A stretch of 64,000 bases of DNA from Gammaproteobacteria bacterium (GCA_034522055.1 JAXHLS010000002.1:682001-746000); one strand, 5' to 3'; positions 36,781 to 45,516 are shown, counted from the first letter of the stretch. Numbers and translations are program-made. The notes: generated by a model from the letters alone, not told the origin.

Positions 36781-37016
36781 ACCTCGGGATCAGGTGTTGC
36801 GTTTTGCCATCCCGGGAAAAGGGGACGGAGGGATTAATATCTAATCCCTCCGTCCCCTTTTCCCCCGTCCCCTTTCTTGGTCCCCTTTCTTTTACGAAGG
36901 CACCGTATCCAGATCGTGTCTAGTTGAAATGCCTTTCTCTCCCGATTCGCGCCGATCTCAAGTCGTTCTCTCACTTGTTCTATTCAAATTGCACACCAAC
37001 TCGCGGCAGGACGCGG

Positions 37017-37045
37017 TTGCCCGGCGGTGTCCCGCCCCATATACT
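37017..37045 (+). promoter_or_regulatory. promoter of the MazF system
   Basis: TTGCCC (37,017-37,022), 17 bases, TATACT (37,040-37,045), about 27 bases before the antitoxin ATG. The following GTACTACGGGTGTAC is an imperfect palindrome that could be the autoregulatory operator. Confidence 0.5.
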
Positions 37046-37072
37046 GCAGACCGTACTACGGGTGTACATACG

Positions 37073-37306
37073 ATGAAGACGATCACTGTCCGGGCCGACC
37101 GGGAGTTCGATGCGCTGCTCACGCGGCTCGCGCGGCGCATGAAGACCACGCGCAGCGGGGTAATCCGCGATGCGGTACGCCGTTACCAGCACGAGCTGGA
37201 GCGCGAGGCGCTGCGACGGCAGTTGCGCGATGCTTCCCTGAAGACGCGCGCCCAGGTCAAACAGGCCGACGACGATTTCGACGCAGCCAGCGCTGACGGG
37301 CTGTAA
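37073..37306 (+). CDS. ribbon-helix-helix antitoxin
   Basis: 77 residues. KTITVRADREFDALLTRLAR and RMKTTRSGVIRDAVRRYQHE form the beta strand and two helices of a CopG/MetJ-type DNA-binding domain. The charged C-terminus would wrap the toxin. It stops five bases before the MazF start. ATG 37,073 fits the RHH start; longer frames add unrelated sequence. Confidence 0.88.
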   Translation: MKTITVRADREFDALLTRLARRMKTTRSGVIRDAVRRYQHELEREALRRQLRDASLKTRAQVKQADDDFDAASADGL

Positions 37307-37311
37307 CGAGA

Positions 37312-37659
37312 ATGCCGGTCAAGCGCGGCGCGATCTATCTGGCCAATTTCAATCCCTCAAAAGGCACCGAACCCGGCAAGATCCGCCCTTGCCTTGTCAT
37401 GCAGAGCGATCTGCTGAACGAAGCCGGACATCCCAGCACGACGGTACTGCCCCTGACGACGCAGTTACTCGACGCCGCCGCGCCACTGCGCTACCGCCTG
37501 AATGCGCGTGATGCCCTCGATGCCGATTCGGACATCATGCTGGATCAGACGAGAACCATCGACAACCGTCGTTTCATGGACGAGATTCTGACGGTCCTGA
37601 CCGAACATGAACTGGCCGAGGTGGAAACCTACTGGTGTATTGTGATGGGGCTCGATTGA
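37312..37659 (+). CDS. mazF: MazF/PemK-type endoribonuclease toxin
   Basis: 115 residues. KRGAIYLANFNPSKGTEPGKIRPCLVMQSD is the MazF/PemK start (KRGAIYLANF, RPCLVMQSD). TTVLPLTTQL and IMLDQTRTIDNRRFM carry the strand and loop of the RNase site. It cuts mRNA at short sequences when free of antitoxin. It forms an operon with the RHH antitoxin upstream. Confidence 0.92.
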   Translation: MPVKRGAIYLANFNPSKGTEPGKIRPCLVMQSDLLNEAGHPSTTVLPLTTQLLDAAAPLRYRLNARDALDADSDIMLDQTRTIDNRRFMDEILTVLTEHELAEVETYWCIVMGLD

Positions 37660-38059
37660 GCCAGAAGCAAAGCATCAAGCGGGTGATTGGCACGCCCCGC
37701 TCTGCTGCGCACGCTTTCGTGGATCGTCACCCCCCAACGATTGCATATCAGAACCCTTCATCAAAATTGGCGACTGCCCAATCGCCACGACTGAGCTCTA
37801 ACCTCTCCTCTGTCGAGGTAGTGCGGGGACGCACGGCATGGGCGCGCCGGGCCGGAGGAAAAGAGAAAAGGGGGACGGAGGGATTAATATTTAATCCCTC
37901 CGTCCCCGTAACTATTCAGGGGTACTTCACCATCGCACCTGACAGAACCAAGCTATGACCCTATTCTCCGAACCAAGAACCGCCCACGTCAACTCTTGAC
38001 AGCGTAGGAAGCTCCACCTATGCTGCGGTCCATCCTCTACTTGAGAATGAGCCGCGGTC
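37660..38059. other. intergenic with palindrome, no gene recognised
   Basis: 400 bases between mazF and the methylase. It contains the third GGGGACGGAGGG palindrome (37,871-37,907). Frames present are short and without recognisable composition. Confidence 0.5.
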
Positions 38060-38734
38060 ATGGGCAGCTACTTTGGTTCCAAAGCGACTTCAGGTCTGTG
38101 CCAGCCGATCATTGCCCTGATGCCGCCCCACGACACCTACATCGAGACCCATCTTGGGGGTGGCGCGATCATGCAGCGCAAGCCGCCGACGTTGCGCAAT
38201 ATTGCCATCGATCGCGATCCCGCTGCACTGGCCCGCTTTGAGTGTGACTATCCGGTCGAGAAGGTGTGTGGCTGCGCCCATCAGTTTCTCGGCGCCTTCG
38301 ACTTTCAGGGCCGGGAACTGCTCTACTGCGATCCGCCGTATCTGCACCACACCCGCAGTTCTAAACGTCGTTACCGTTTCGAGTACGAGGAGCAAGATCA
38401 TGTTGAGCTGCTGGAACTGCTCAAGTCACTGCCCTGTTCGGTGATCCTCTCCGGCTACCCATCGGCGCTCTACGACGATCTGCTGGGGCAGTGGCGTAGC
38501 CTGGAGTTGCAGGTGATGAACCAGGCCGGGGTCAGAACCGAGAAGCTGTGGTTCAATTTCACCCCGGATCGAGTGCACTGGCCCGCCTATGCGGGGCGCA
38601 ATTTCACCCACCGCCAGAACGTCAAACGCAAGGCGCAGAGTTGGGGGCGGCGCTATCAGGCCATGCCCCCTGCTGAACGCCTGGCGGTACTGTCCTCGAT
38701 CATGGCCGTGGAAGCGGGCGAGACGTTCGAGTAA
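38060..38734 (+). CDS. D12-class N6-adenine DNA methyltransferase
   Basis: 224 residues. GSYFGSKATSG and THLGGGAIMQRK resemble the SAM-binding FxGGK/motif I region, and LLYCDPPYLHHTR is the catalytic DPPY motif. The order and the end YAGRNFTHRQNVKRKAQSWG fit phage- and island-borne Dam-like enzymes, shorter than chromosomal Dam (~270). No restriction gene is adjacent, so it is an orphan methylase or a remnant of a mobile element. It ends nine bases before the IS66 fragment. Confidence 0.82.
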   Translation: MGSYFGSKATSGLCQPIIALMPPHDTYIETHLGGGAIMQRKPPTLRNIAIDRDPAALARFECDYPVEKVCGCAHQFLGAFDFQGRELLYCDPPYLHHTRSSKRRYRFEYEEQDHVELLELLKSLPCSVILSGYPSALYDDLLGQWRSLELQVMNQAGVRTEKLWFNFTPDRVHWPAYAGRNFTHRQNVKRKAQSWGRRYQAMPPAERLAVLSSIMAVEAGETFE

Positions 38735-38742
38735 CCCGGCCA

Positions 38743-39700
38743 ATGACGATCGACAACATCCCGGTCGAGAAGACCCTCGCGGCGGTCAAACGCCAGCTCG
38801 AGGAGGAGAAGAACCTCTCGCCGGCGCTACGGGCATCGTTGGAGTTGTTGCTGACCCTGACCACGGTGTTGTTGAACCGGCTGGGACTCAATAGCGGCAA
38901 CAGCTCCAAGCCCCCGTCCAGCGACCCCAACCGCAAGAAAAAGCGCAACAACGGCAACAACTCCCCCGGCGGCCAAAAGGGCCATAGCGGCAATCACCTG
39001 GAACTGGTCGATGATCCGGACCATGTCGAGTCGCTCAAGGTCGATCGGGCCACGCTTCCCACCGCTGGGACCTTCCGCTGTATCGGTTATGAACGCCGCC
39101 AGGTATTCGATATCCAGATCTCCCGAGTGGTCACGGAATATCAGGCCGAGATTCTGGAAGATGAACGGGGACGGCGCGTGGTCGCCCCCTTCCCGGAGCA
39201 TGTGAAGGTCAAGACCCAGTATGCCTCCGGGGGTCAAGATCCAGTCGGTCTACATGTCCAGCTTCCAACTCCTCCCCTACAAGCGGATCGAGGAGCATTT
39301 TGCCGATCAGTTCGGGATACCGCTCAGTGCCGGCAGCATCTACAACTTCAACAAGGAGGTGTACGAGAGGCTGGCCCCGTTCGAGGATTGGGTGAAAACA
39401 GCGCTGCCAAAGGCCCCGTTGCTCCATGCCGACGAGACCGGCATCAACATCGGTGGAAAACGGAAATGGCTGCATGTGGTATGCAGCACCACCGCGACAC
39501 TGCTGATTGGCTGCAGCACGGGTGGCAGTGACCACCTCGGTCCGCGCCACCACCGCGCCAACCCTGCCTCCGTCGACGACTACGCGCTCACCAGACCGGA
39601 GAAAACAAACGGCCGGCCGAAGCGGGCCCTATACCTGCTCAATGCCGATGCGACAGCCCCTTATGCTTCCGCTTCTTTTTCACGCTCCGACAACAATTGA
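38743..39700 (+). pseudogene. IS66-family transposase fragment (TnpC-like), frameshifted
   Basis: The first frame (from ATG 38,743) shows the leucine-rich helix, NSGNSSKPPSSDPNRKKK and GGQKGHSGNHLELVDDPD of IS66 transposases. At the run GGGGG near 39,231 an extra G moves the frame. The next frame continues VKIQSVYMSSFQLLPYKRIE and PLLHADETGINIGGKRKWLH, which holds the first catalytic Asp. Similarity stops near 39,500, so the DDE core is incomplete. The remaining frame to 39,700 is unrelated sequence. Confidence 0.82.
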
Positions 39701-39972
39701 TTCAAGATTTGCTTCTTTTCACATTCGGCAAAGCGGGTCAGGACCTGGCGCATGAGAGGCTGGTACCCGATTCCGTGGTACTTGGCAATCATCTTGAATT
39801 CGTCGATCAGGGTTTTTTGTAGACGAATGGACACTGGCTGCAAACCCAGTGAATCATTGATTTGCTCCTCAATGCTATCTGTTGCCACAGCCACATGCTC
39901 TTCGTCGCGACCTAGCTCTCCTGACTCCCAGGGATCGTCTTGCACCAATTTCGCGACATTCTTGCTAGTCAT
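39661..39972 (-). CDS. BrnA-like/CopG-type antitoxin
   Basis: 103 residues from ATG 39,972. The C-terminal half QPVSIRLQKTLIDEFKMIAK, then GIGYQPLMRQVLTRFAE, is the ribbon-helix-helix pattern of the BrnA/CopG antitoxin group; the N-terminal acidic part would bind the toxin. It follows the toxin gene by 31 bases in the same direction, the toxin-first order known for BrnTA. Confidence 0.8.
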   Translation of the reverse strand: MTSKNVAKLVQDDPWESGELGRDEEHVAVATDSIEEQINDSLGLQPVSIRLQKTLIDEFKMIAKYHGIGYQPLMRQVLTRFAECEKKQILNQLLSEREKEAEA

Positions 39973-40003
39973 TTCGGTTAACCTTTCTTGGTTGGCTTGC
40001 TGG

Positions 40004-40297
40004 CTAATTGGGTTGGCCGTGCTTCTTGAAAATCCGGATCTCATCCGAGTTCGGATCGTAGGCCGTTCGAATAATGATGGCGCCGTTCTTCGGGATAAAC
40101 ACCACTTTGAGTTTCCTACCAAAATCAGTTTCCGCGACGAACCATCGCGTTGGTGGGTCAGACGCATGTTCCTCTCGTGTGTCGATCAGGTAGACGCCAG
40201 TACGGTTGGCGAAACATTGAACTATCTCTTCCTCCGTGACTGGCCGCTTCTTCTTGGCGAGTTTTTCCTTTACTCGAGACAAAATCTCGAGTCTCAT
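40004..40297 (-). CDS. BrnT-like small toxin
   Basis: 97 residues. WFVAETDFGRKLKVVFIPKN and AIIIRTAYDPNSDEIRIFKK give the small alpha/beta fold of RelE/BrnT-like toxins; database names such as 'ADP-ribosyl-(dinitrogen reductase) hydrolase' are attached to close relatives without biochemical support. It probably acts as an RNase-type toxin together with the downstream antitoxin. A palindromic operator candidate lies upstream at 40,332-40,350. Confidence 0.75.
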   Translation of the reverse strand: MRLEILSRVKEKLAKKKRPVTEEEIVQCFANRTGVYLIDTREEHASDPPTRWFVAETDFGRKLKVVFIPKNGAIIIRTAYDPNSDEIRIFKKHGQPN

Positions 40298-40331
40298 GTT
40301 TCTGACAGTCCCTTAGTAAGAAGCGGCTGTG

Positions 40332-40350
40332 TGTATACAGCGTATATACA
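40332..40350. promoter_or_regulatory. operator-like palindrome of the BrnT-like system
   Basis: TGTATACAGCGTATATACA, an imperfect inverted repeat ~35 bases upstream of the toxin start. This is the usual place for antitoxin autorepression. Confidence 0.45.
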
Positions 40351-40520
40351 AAGGACCACTTAAATCAAGTAAAATTCCATTGCAGAGGTCTGAAGCATGC
40401 GGAGCACCGCATTTCTTGCCAGTAGCTTTGTTTCAAAACCGAGCCAAGCCCACAATGGTAGCCCGCTTGGTAGCCCGTTCAGGGCATTCTTATTTATTTT
40501 CTCGTAACTTATTGATTTTA

Positions 40521-40565
40521 TGGAGCCGAGTAACGGATTCGAACCGTTGACCTACTGATTACAAA
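40521..40565 (-). other. tRNA-Thr(TGT) 3' fragment, probable att site
   Basis: Read on the minus strand these 45 bases are the 3' part of a tRNA-Thr, from the anticodon loop (TTTGTAA) through GGTTCGAATCC to ACTCGGCTCCA. The 5' half is absent, so this is not a functional tRNA. Such fragments are left by integrases that use tRNA 3' ends. By its orientation the island lies at higher coordinates, towards the integrase gene. Confidence 0.85.
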
Positions 40566-40697
40566 TAATTAGCCGAGGCCTTTCTTTGGGTAACACCCCC
40601 TAACACGATTCCAGAAGTACGCCTTTATTTCTCAACCTGTTACGCCATTTTTGCCTAACTAACTACATCGGCGTATAACAACAAAAAACAGCCCGTT

Positions 40698-40773
40698 TTG
40701 TTACCCACTTGTTACCCACTTGGGGCGACTGATTATGAAAAAACGGCTCACCGACAAGACTGTTACCCACTTG
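40698..40773 (+). repeat. three TTGTTACCCACTTG direct repeats at the integrase start
   Basis: Copies at 40,698-40,711, 40,709-40,722 and 40,760-40,773 (first base C). The first two overlap by three bases and lie just before the integrase ATG; the third is inside the gene. They could be arm-type binding sites of the integrase. Related CTGTTACCCATGTTGTTACC occurs at 63,981-64,000. Confidence 0.6.
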
Positions 40774-41982
40774 GCGCCGCCCTCCGCGGGGCGCGTTGAC
40801 GTGTTCGACACTCTGCTTCCAGGGTTCGGCGTGCGGGTGAATACCAAGGGGCGAAAGACCTTCTTCGTGTTCTACCGGGTGAACGGCAGACAGTCCCGGC
40901 TCCTCCTGGGGGATTATTCCGAGACGGAAGGCCGGGGCGTGAAGCTTGCCGAGGCGCGCGCGGCGGCCCGCGCGGCCATGACCAAGGTTGCCGAGGGCGA
41001 CGATCCGCGGCAGAGCCCTTCGGAGACCATCCCCGACGGCGCGCGGGAGAGCTTCGATGACGTGGTGGCCGACTATGTGACCTACCACTGCAAAGTGAAG
41101 TTGAAGCCCCGCACGGCCGCCAGCTACGAGCGCGAGTTGAATCGCGTCAAGGCGAAGCTGGGCAGCAAGCCGATTACAAAACTGACTCGGCGCCACGTGT
41201 TGGATATCATCGAGGACCACCTAAGGAGCGGGCACCCCGCGCAGGCCGCATTGACTCACCGCATCCTGGCCGCGTTCTTTAACTGGACGGTTCAGCGCGG
41301 CATCCTGCCCGCCTCTCCTATTGCGGGGCTCAAGCTGCCGGCCAAGATCCCTTCCCGGGACCGGGTACTGACAGACGGTGAGCTGGCCGCCATCTGGGAG
41401 GCCGCCGGAGAACTGGGCTATCCCTTCGGCCCGTTCGTGCGCCTCCTGGCCGCCACAGGGCAGCGGGAGGGTGAGACCGCGCACATGCGCCACGAGGACC
41501 TGGACGGCGCCTTGTGGAGTATCCCCGACCCGAAGAACAGTACCCCCCACATGGTGACGCTACCGGCCATGGCCCGCGCGGAACTGGACGCCCTGCCCGG
41601 CTTCAAGGGACCGTTTGTATTCAGCGGGCGCGCCGGCAAGACGCCGGTTAGCGGGTTCAGCAGGGCGAAGCGTGTCCTGGACGAGCGCCTGAAGGAGATG
41701 CACCAGAGCGATGCCGCCAGGTGGCCCGAGGTAGCGCCGTGGCGCTTCCATGACTTGCGCCGCACGGTTGCAAGCCGCTTGGCCGAGATGGGCACCCCAC
41801 CCCACATCATCGAGGCCCTGTTGAACCACCGTAGCGGCCAGGTGTCCGGCGTCGCCCGCGTCTACAACCGTTACCGCTATGTGAAGGAGATCGCCGAGGC
41901 CCTGTGCCAGTGGAACGCGCAACTGGAGCGCATCACCGGCGCGCCTGAGCCGGCCGAGGTTGTGGAGCTTCGCCATGGTTGA
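40735..41982 (+). CDS. int: P4-type tyrosine integrase
   Basis: 415 residues. The N-terminal DUF4102-like domain (KKRLTDKTVTHL, LPGFGVRVNTKGRKTFFVFY) and SAM-like core-binding domain precede the catalytic domain. Catalytic Arg is in ATGQREGETAHMRHEDL, the His-x-x-Arg in WRFHDLRRTVASRL, the second His in LLNHRSGQVSG, and the Tyr in VYNRY. It should recombine at a tRNA 3' end; the tRNA-Thr fragment is 170 bases upstream. ATG 40,735 was preferred to TTG 40,720. Confidence 0.95.
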   Translation: MKKRLTDKTVTHLAPPSAGRVDVFDTLLPGFGVRVNTKGRKTFFVFYRVNGRQSRLLLGDYSETEGRGVKLAEARAAARAAMTKVAEGDDPRQSPSETIPDGARESFDDVVADYVTYHCKVKLKPRTAASYERELNRVKAKLGSKPITKLTRRHVLDIIEDHLRSGHPAQAALTHRILAAFFNWTVQRGILPASPIAGLKLPAKIPSRDRVLTDGELAAIWEAAGELGYPFGPFVRLLAATGQREGETAHMRHEDLDGALWSIPDPKNSTPHMVTLPAMARAELDALPGFKGPFVFSGRAGKTPVSGFSRAKRVLDERLKEMHQSDAARWPEVAPWRFHDLRRTVASRLAEMGTPPHIIEALLNHRSGQVSGVARVYNRYRYVKEIAEALCQWNAQLERITGAPEPAEVVELRHG

Positions 41983-42133
41983 ACCGCTCTCCATCCCCGA
42001 CTGGACCGACCCTAGCCAGTACCCCGGCTCCGATCTGCCGCGCTGGCGGAAAGAGTACAGGAAGCAGCGAATCGGGATAGGGGCGGCCAGATCACCTGGC
42101 CGACATCTCCCACACCACCCGGCATGCGGGTGA
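41975..42133 (+). CDS. small protein overlapping the integrase end
   Basis: 52 residues, starting MVEPLSIPDWTDPSQYPGSD, overlapping the integrase by eight bases. The PDWxDPxxY start resembles short proteins near island integrases. The later part (RRPGRH-type) is low complexity. No function can be assigned. Confidence 0.4.
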   Translation: MVEPLSIPDWTDPSQYPGSDLPRWRKEYRKQRIGIGAARSPGRHLPHHPACG

Positions 42134-42323
42134 GTACACCTAAGTAGCGGCGACGCGCGTTCGAGCGTCGCGTCCGTCCCCTGCTGAAGCAGGTCGCCGA
42201 GCGGCCTGATTACTCGTCCTGCCGATAACCGCGCCCCCGGTTGACAGGGTTTTCCGCCGACACCCTGCCACCGTGGACTTAGCATCGTACCCGTCCATAT
42301 CGAGTTCTGACGGGAGACACACT

Positions 42324-42500
42324 ATGCACCGACTACTCACCGACCGACAGCTACGCGAGAAGCTCGGCGGATGCTCCAGCATGACCCTCTGGCGCTTGCG
42401 CCGGGACGGCAAACTGCCCAAGCCGAGGAAGCTCGGCAAGAAGAACGTTACACCTGAAAATGAGGCGGACGCCGCAATCGCCGCGTTGATTGGACTGTGA
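42324..42500 (+). CDS. AlpA-like small DNA-binding protein
   Basis: 58 residues. LLTDRQLREKLGGCSSMTLW and RLRRDGKLPKPRKLGKKNVT form the MerR-like helix-turn-helix and wing of AlpA/phage excisionase-type regulators, which commonly sit next to P4-type integrases and control excision. The C-terminus is a little shorter than usual. Confidence 0.8.
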   Translation: MHRLLTDRQLREKLGGCSSMTLWRLRRDGKLPKPRKLGKKNVTPENEADAAIAALIGL

Positions 42501-42561
42501 GGGCGGGCTCGTACCGAGGGTCGAACCAGGTAGCGGTGATCATCAGCGGCGCCGAGGTCCC

Positions 42562-42951
42562 ATGAGCCAGACCATCCGCCGCGCCGCGCGCCGCCATCGC
42601 TTCGTCATCGTCGATCAGGCCGCGGTGGAGGACACCCGTCTCTCCTGGGCCGCGCGCGGCCTGCTCGCCTACCTGCTGTCGCGGCCGGACGACTGGAAGG
42701 TATTAGTCAACGATCTTAAAAAGCGCGGCAATCTTGGTCGGGACGGTATCTATGCGCTGCTGCGTGAGCTGCGGGAAGCAGGTTACGTGGCCTTCGATCG
42801 CAATCGCGACAACCAAGGCCGCATGCGGGGCGGCACCTACATCGTCTCCGAAATACCGCATACGGCTTCGCCGGATCTGGACACGCCGCTTCCGGCTGCA
42901 CCGCGTCCGGTGAGGGCGGGCGCATTACCTGAGAGCGGTCACCCGATTTGA
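42562..42951 (+). pseudogene. helix-turn-helix island protein, N-terminal half (split by transposon)
   Basis: 129 residues. RRHRFVIVDQAAVEDTRLSW, ARGLLAYLLSRPDDWKVLV and RDGIYALLRELREAGYV are the winged-helix of replication-initiator-like proteins found in islands and plasmids. The last codons and the stop (42,949-42,951) come from the left end of the transposon. The C-terminal half is found beyond the element at 46,285-46,623. Confidence 0.8.
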
Positions 42952-43029
42952 TGGACTGATTTTCACGATTGGTGATGGTTCCATCGACAGTGGTGAGGGC
43001 GGCGTTGCCGCCGCGGTCACACGCACAGA

Positions 43030-43218
43030 TCAGGACGAGGGGTCGAAGGGCAGGGTCAGTTGGTTATCGTGGGGGCGCTGGTCGTGGTACCAGCGGTGTA
43101 TTTGTATGAAGTAGTGGTTTTGGAAGGCGGTATAGAAGTCTTCGAGGAACTCATTGAGTGCAACGACGGCTTCGTCGGGCAGTTCGGGGAAGGCGAAGCG
43201 ATCGGCATCGTCGTGCAT
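43030..43218 (-). CDS. small transposon-encoded protein
   Basis: 62 residues (MHDDADRFAFPELPDEAVVA, then RWYHDQRPHDNQLTLPFDPS). It starts one base after the ATPase gene's stop, so it is read in the same transcript. The composition is protein-like. Homologues travel with ExeA-type ATPase/transposase pairs; function is unknown. Confidence 0.65.
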   Translation of the reverse strand: MHDDADRFAFPELPDEAVVALNEFLEDFYTAFQNHYFIQIHRWYHDQRPHDNQLTLPFDPSS

Positions 43219-43219
43219 G

Positions 43220-44068
43220 TCAGCGGACTCCAGCGGCGCTGCGTCGAGGCGGTTGCGTTGCGGGTGCAGCGAAGACCTGCAGATAGAGTTTTTCGTCGAG
43301 CACGGTGATGTCGCGCTGCGCGGCGGCCATGAGCAGTTCGGCGGCCATACTGATGAAGATGCGGTAGTTGCCTGCGGCGTGATCGGCGAGCGTGTGACGC
43401 AGTTCCTGGGTCATGAGGCCGGCGTTGCCGGCGGTGGTGAGCAGGTGTTCGAGGCAGGCGAGGAGCTCTTCACGGGTTGCGACGCCGGTGGCGAGGCGTG
43501 TGCGAATGCGCGAGCCCAAGGGGATGAGTTCCTCGCGGCGCAGCTTGTCGAGCAGGCGAGCATCGCCAGAGAGCACCACGCACAGGAGCGATTGGGAATC
43601 GAAGCGTGCGCTGGCCAGCAGGCGCAGCTCACTCAAGACCATGGGGGTCATTTCCTGGGCTTCGTCGATGAGGATGACGGGGCGTCGATTGGCGGAGCCG
43701 AGATGGTCGAGCCAGCGGGCGCGCAGCGCCTTGAAGCCACCCCAGCGGTTGCTCATGCGCATGGCGATCCCGAAGATGTCACCGAGCTCGCGGTAGAAGT
43801 CGCTCAAGTTGCTTTGCGGATGGTGGATGACGCCGACCGACAAGTCCGTCAGGCGTGAGAGGCGCTCGGCAAGCAGTCGCATGACGACGCTTTTGCCGGA
43901 GCCGGGATCACCATGGACAAGCGCGAAGCCGCCCTCGCGCAGGTGCGCCTGCTCGATACGCCAGCAGAAGTTCTCGATCTGGGGCGGCACATAGAGCGCT
44001 TCGGTCGGCACGTCGGGGGTAAAGGGGTTCCATTTGAGGCCATAGAGCGCCAGGAGTTTCTGGTTCAT
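43220..44068 (-). CDS. ExeA/TnsC-like AAA ATPase of the transposon
   Basis: 282 residues. Walker A GDPGSGKSVVMRLLAERLSR (about residues 53-60 for the P-loop), Walker B PVILIDEAQEM, sensor region CVVLSGDARL and an arginine RTRLATGV. The start LYGLKWNPFTPDVPTEALYV is the ExeA-like signature. In Tn7/Mu/IS21 systems such ATPases select the target and activate the transposase. It follows the transposase gene by six bases. Confidence 0.88.
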   Translation of the reverse strand: MNQKLLALYGLKWNPFTPDVPTEALYVPPQIENFCWRIEQAHLREGGFALVHGDPGSGKSVVMRLLAERLSRLTDLSVGVIHHPQSNLSDFYRELGDIFGIAMRMSNRWGGFKALRARWLDHLGSANRRPVILIDEAQEMTPMVLSELRLLASARFDSQSLLCVVLSGDARLLDKLRREELIPLGSRIRTRLATGVATREELLACLEHLLTTAGNAGLMTQELRHTLADHAAGNYRIFISMAAELLMAAAQRDITVLDEKLYLQVFAAPATQPPRRSAAGVR

Positions 44069-44074
44069 GCGGGG

Positions 44075-45516
44075 TCAATCCTTCTCGTTGGTGGGTAAAT
44101 AGGCCGGCGGCAGGCCGGTGGCGGCGTAGTCGGCGATCATTTGTTTCATCAGCGGTGCGATGCCGGTGTTGGTCGCGGCGCTCGGCGCTGGGTGGGTCGG
44201 CTCGACGCGCCGGCGCAGGGCGTCGGCGTTGGCCGTTTTATCGAGCGGGCGCACCGGGCAGAGGATGGTGCCCGTGCGCGCATCGACCAGGTCGACGCGG
44301 CTCAAGTCCCAGCGGGCATAGCGCAGGTGCACCTCGCTCAGATGACGATAGCGCGACGGCAGCTCGAAGCGCTGGCCGTCGAGACTGACGGTGCCGTCAG
44401 AGCGGCGTTGCTTGCGCTTGACCTCGAGGCGGAAGGCGGCGCGCAAGTCGTCGCTACCGGGCACTCGCGCGCGACGTTGGGGCCGGCGAGTAAGCGATCG
44501 AGCGGTGTCTCGCCGAGCTCGCTGTGCACGGTGCAATGATATTCCCGGGTAATCCAGGCTTGGGTCGCCACGTTGAGCTGCTCGAGTGTGAGGTTCGGTT
44601 CGCCCTCGAGCATGGCGAGCAGGCGCCCTTCGACGCGGCCCCAGAGGTTCTCCTGCTTACCATTCACATGCGGCGAATACGGCAACGTTGGCAGGTGCAC
44701 AATACCCAGGTGATGAAGCCCCGCGGTGAACTCGGCCGAGATCATCGCCGCGCCGCGGTCGGTCATCAGCGAGCGCGGCAACCCGACCTTTTGCAAGGCC
44801 TGGCACAGGCCGTGGACCAGCTCCTCGGTGCGCTCGTTCGTGTACCACTGGGCATGGCACAAGAACCGTGAGCGATCGTCGATGAAGCCGACCAGCAGCG
44901 GTTTGACGTACTCGCCACGGCGGGTCAGGACCTTGCGCGAGCCGTGATGGAAGTCCAGATGCATGAGCTGCAGCACATGCGCGACTTCGTAGCTGCGCAC
45001 TTCGCGCTGTTCGAGCCAGTCGCGGGCGGCCATCGCCCCGTCAGTGGCGCGCTTGGGCGTTCGTTGGCGCACGAGTCCCTGGGCTTTCAGATAGCGCCGC
45101 ACGCTCGGATACGAGGGCGACTTCGCGTCGGCGAGGGTCACGCGTAAGTTGTCATGGTGTAACTGGGCGGTCCAGCCCGGGTGTTCGCGGTACTGGGTCG
45201 TCAGCGCCTGCACGGCCTCGGCTGACAGGCTCGGAAAGCGGCCGATGTCGCGCCGCACCTGATTGCGCAGCGCCCGCACTGGATCGGCGGCATGCCTGGC
45301 GGCGTAGAACCAACGCTCGAGCGTCGAGGCGGCGAACCGCATCTCCAGCCCCGTGAACGGATGACGCCAGGTCTTCGCAGCCAAGTCCTTCAGCGCGGCG
45401 CGCAACTGGCCCGGGGCCGGCGGCGCGGCGAGCAGCGGTCCGATGATCGCAAAGCGCAGTCGCGCCCAACGATCGCGTTGCGGTAGATCGTCCTCGTTGC
45501 TCATGCTCGCTCCCAT
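44075..45516 (-). pseudogene. DDE (rve) transposase with Mu-type C-terminus, frameshifted
   Basis: About 480 residues in two frames. The catalytic triad is visible: Asp in LQLMHLDFHHGS, Asp in SLMTDRGAAM and Glu in HVNGKQENLWG. Near 44,468 the CG-repeat CGCGCGAG causes a slip. The second frame continues PGSDDLRAAFRLEVKRKQRR and VSLDGQRFELPSRYRHL, the Mu-transposase C-terminal beta barrel, ending PAYLPTNEKD. Without the slip the protein would be complete, so decay is recent or the base count is an assembly error. Confidence 0.85.

Larger units (their letters stand above)
35732..37907. repeat. three copies of a long palindrome (GGGGACGGAGGGATTAAT type)
   Basis: Copies at 35,732-35,776, 36,817-36,861 and 37,871-37,907. 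Each has arms AAAAGGGGACGGAGGGATTA and the complement around a 5-base A/T centre (AAGAT, ATATC or ATATT). Extra half copies flank the first two (GGGGACGGAG at ~35,718; CCGTCCCCTTT at ~36,865). They sit between genes on both sides of the channel and MazF system, as REP-type elements do. Confidence 0.85.

Noticed and set aside
40521-40565. Functional tRNA-Thr gene
   Set aside because: Only the 3' part from the anticodon loop is present; the sequence on the 5' side does not form the D arm or acceptor strand.
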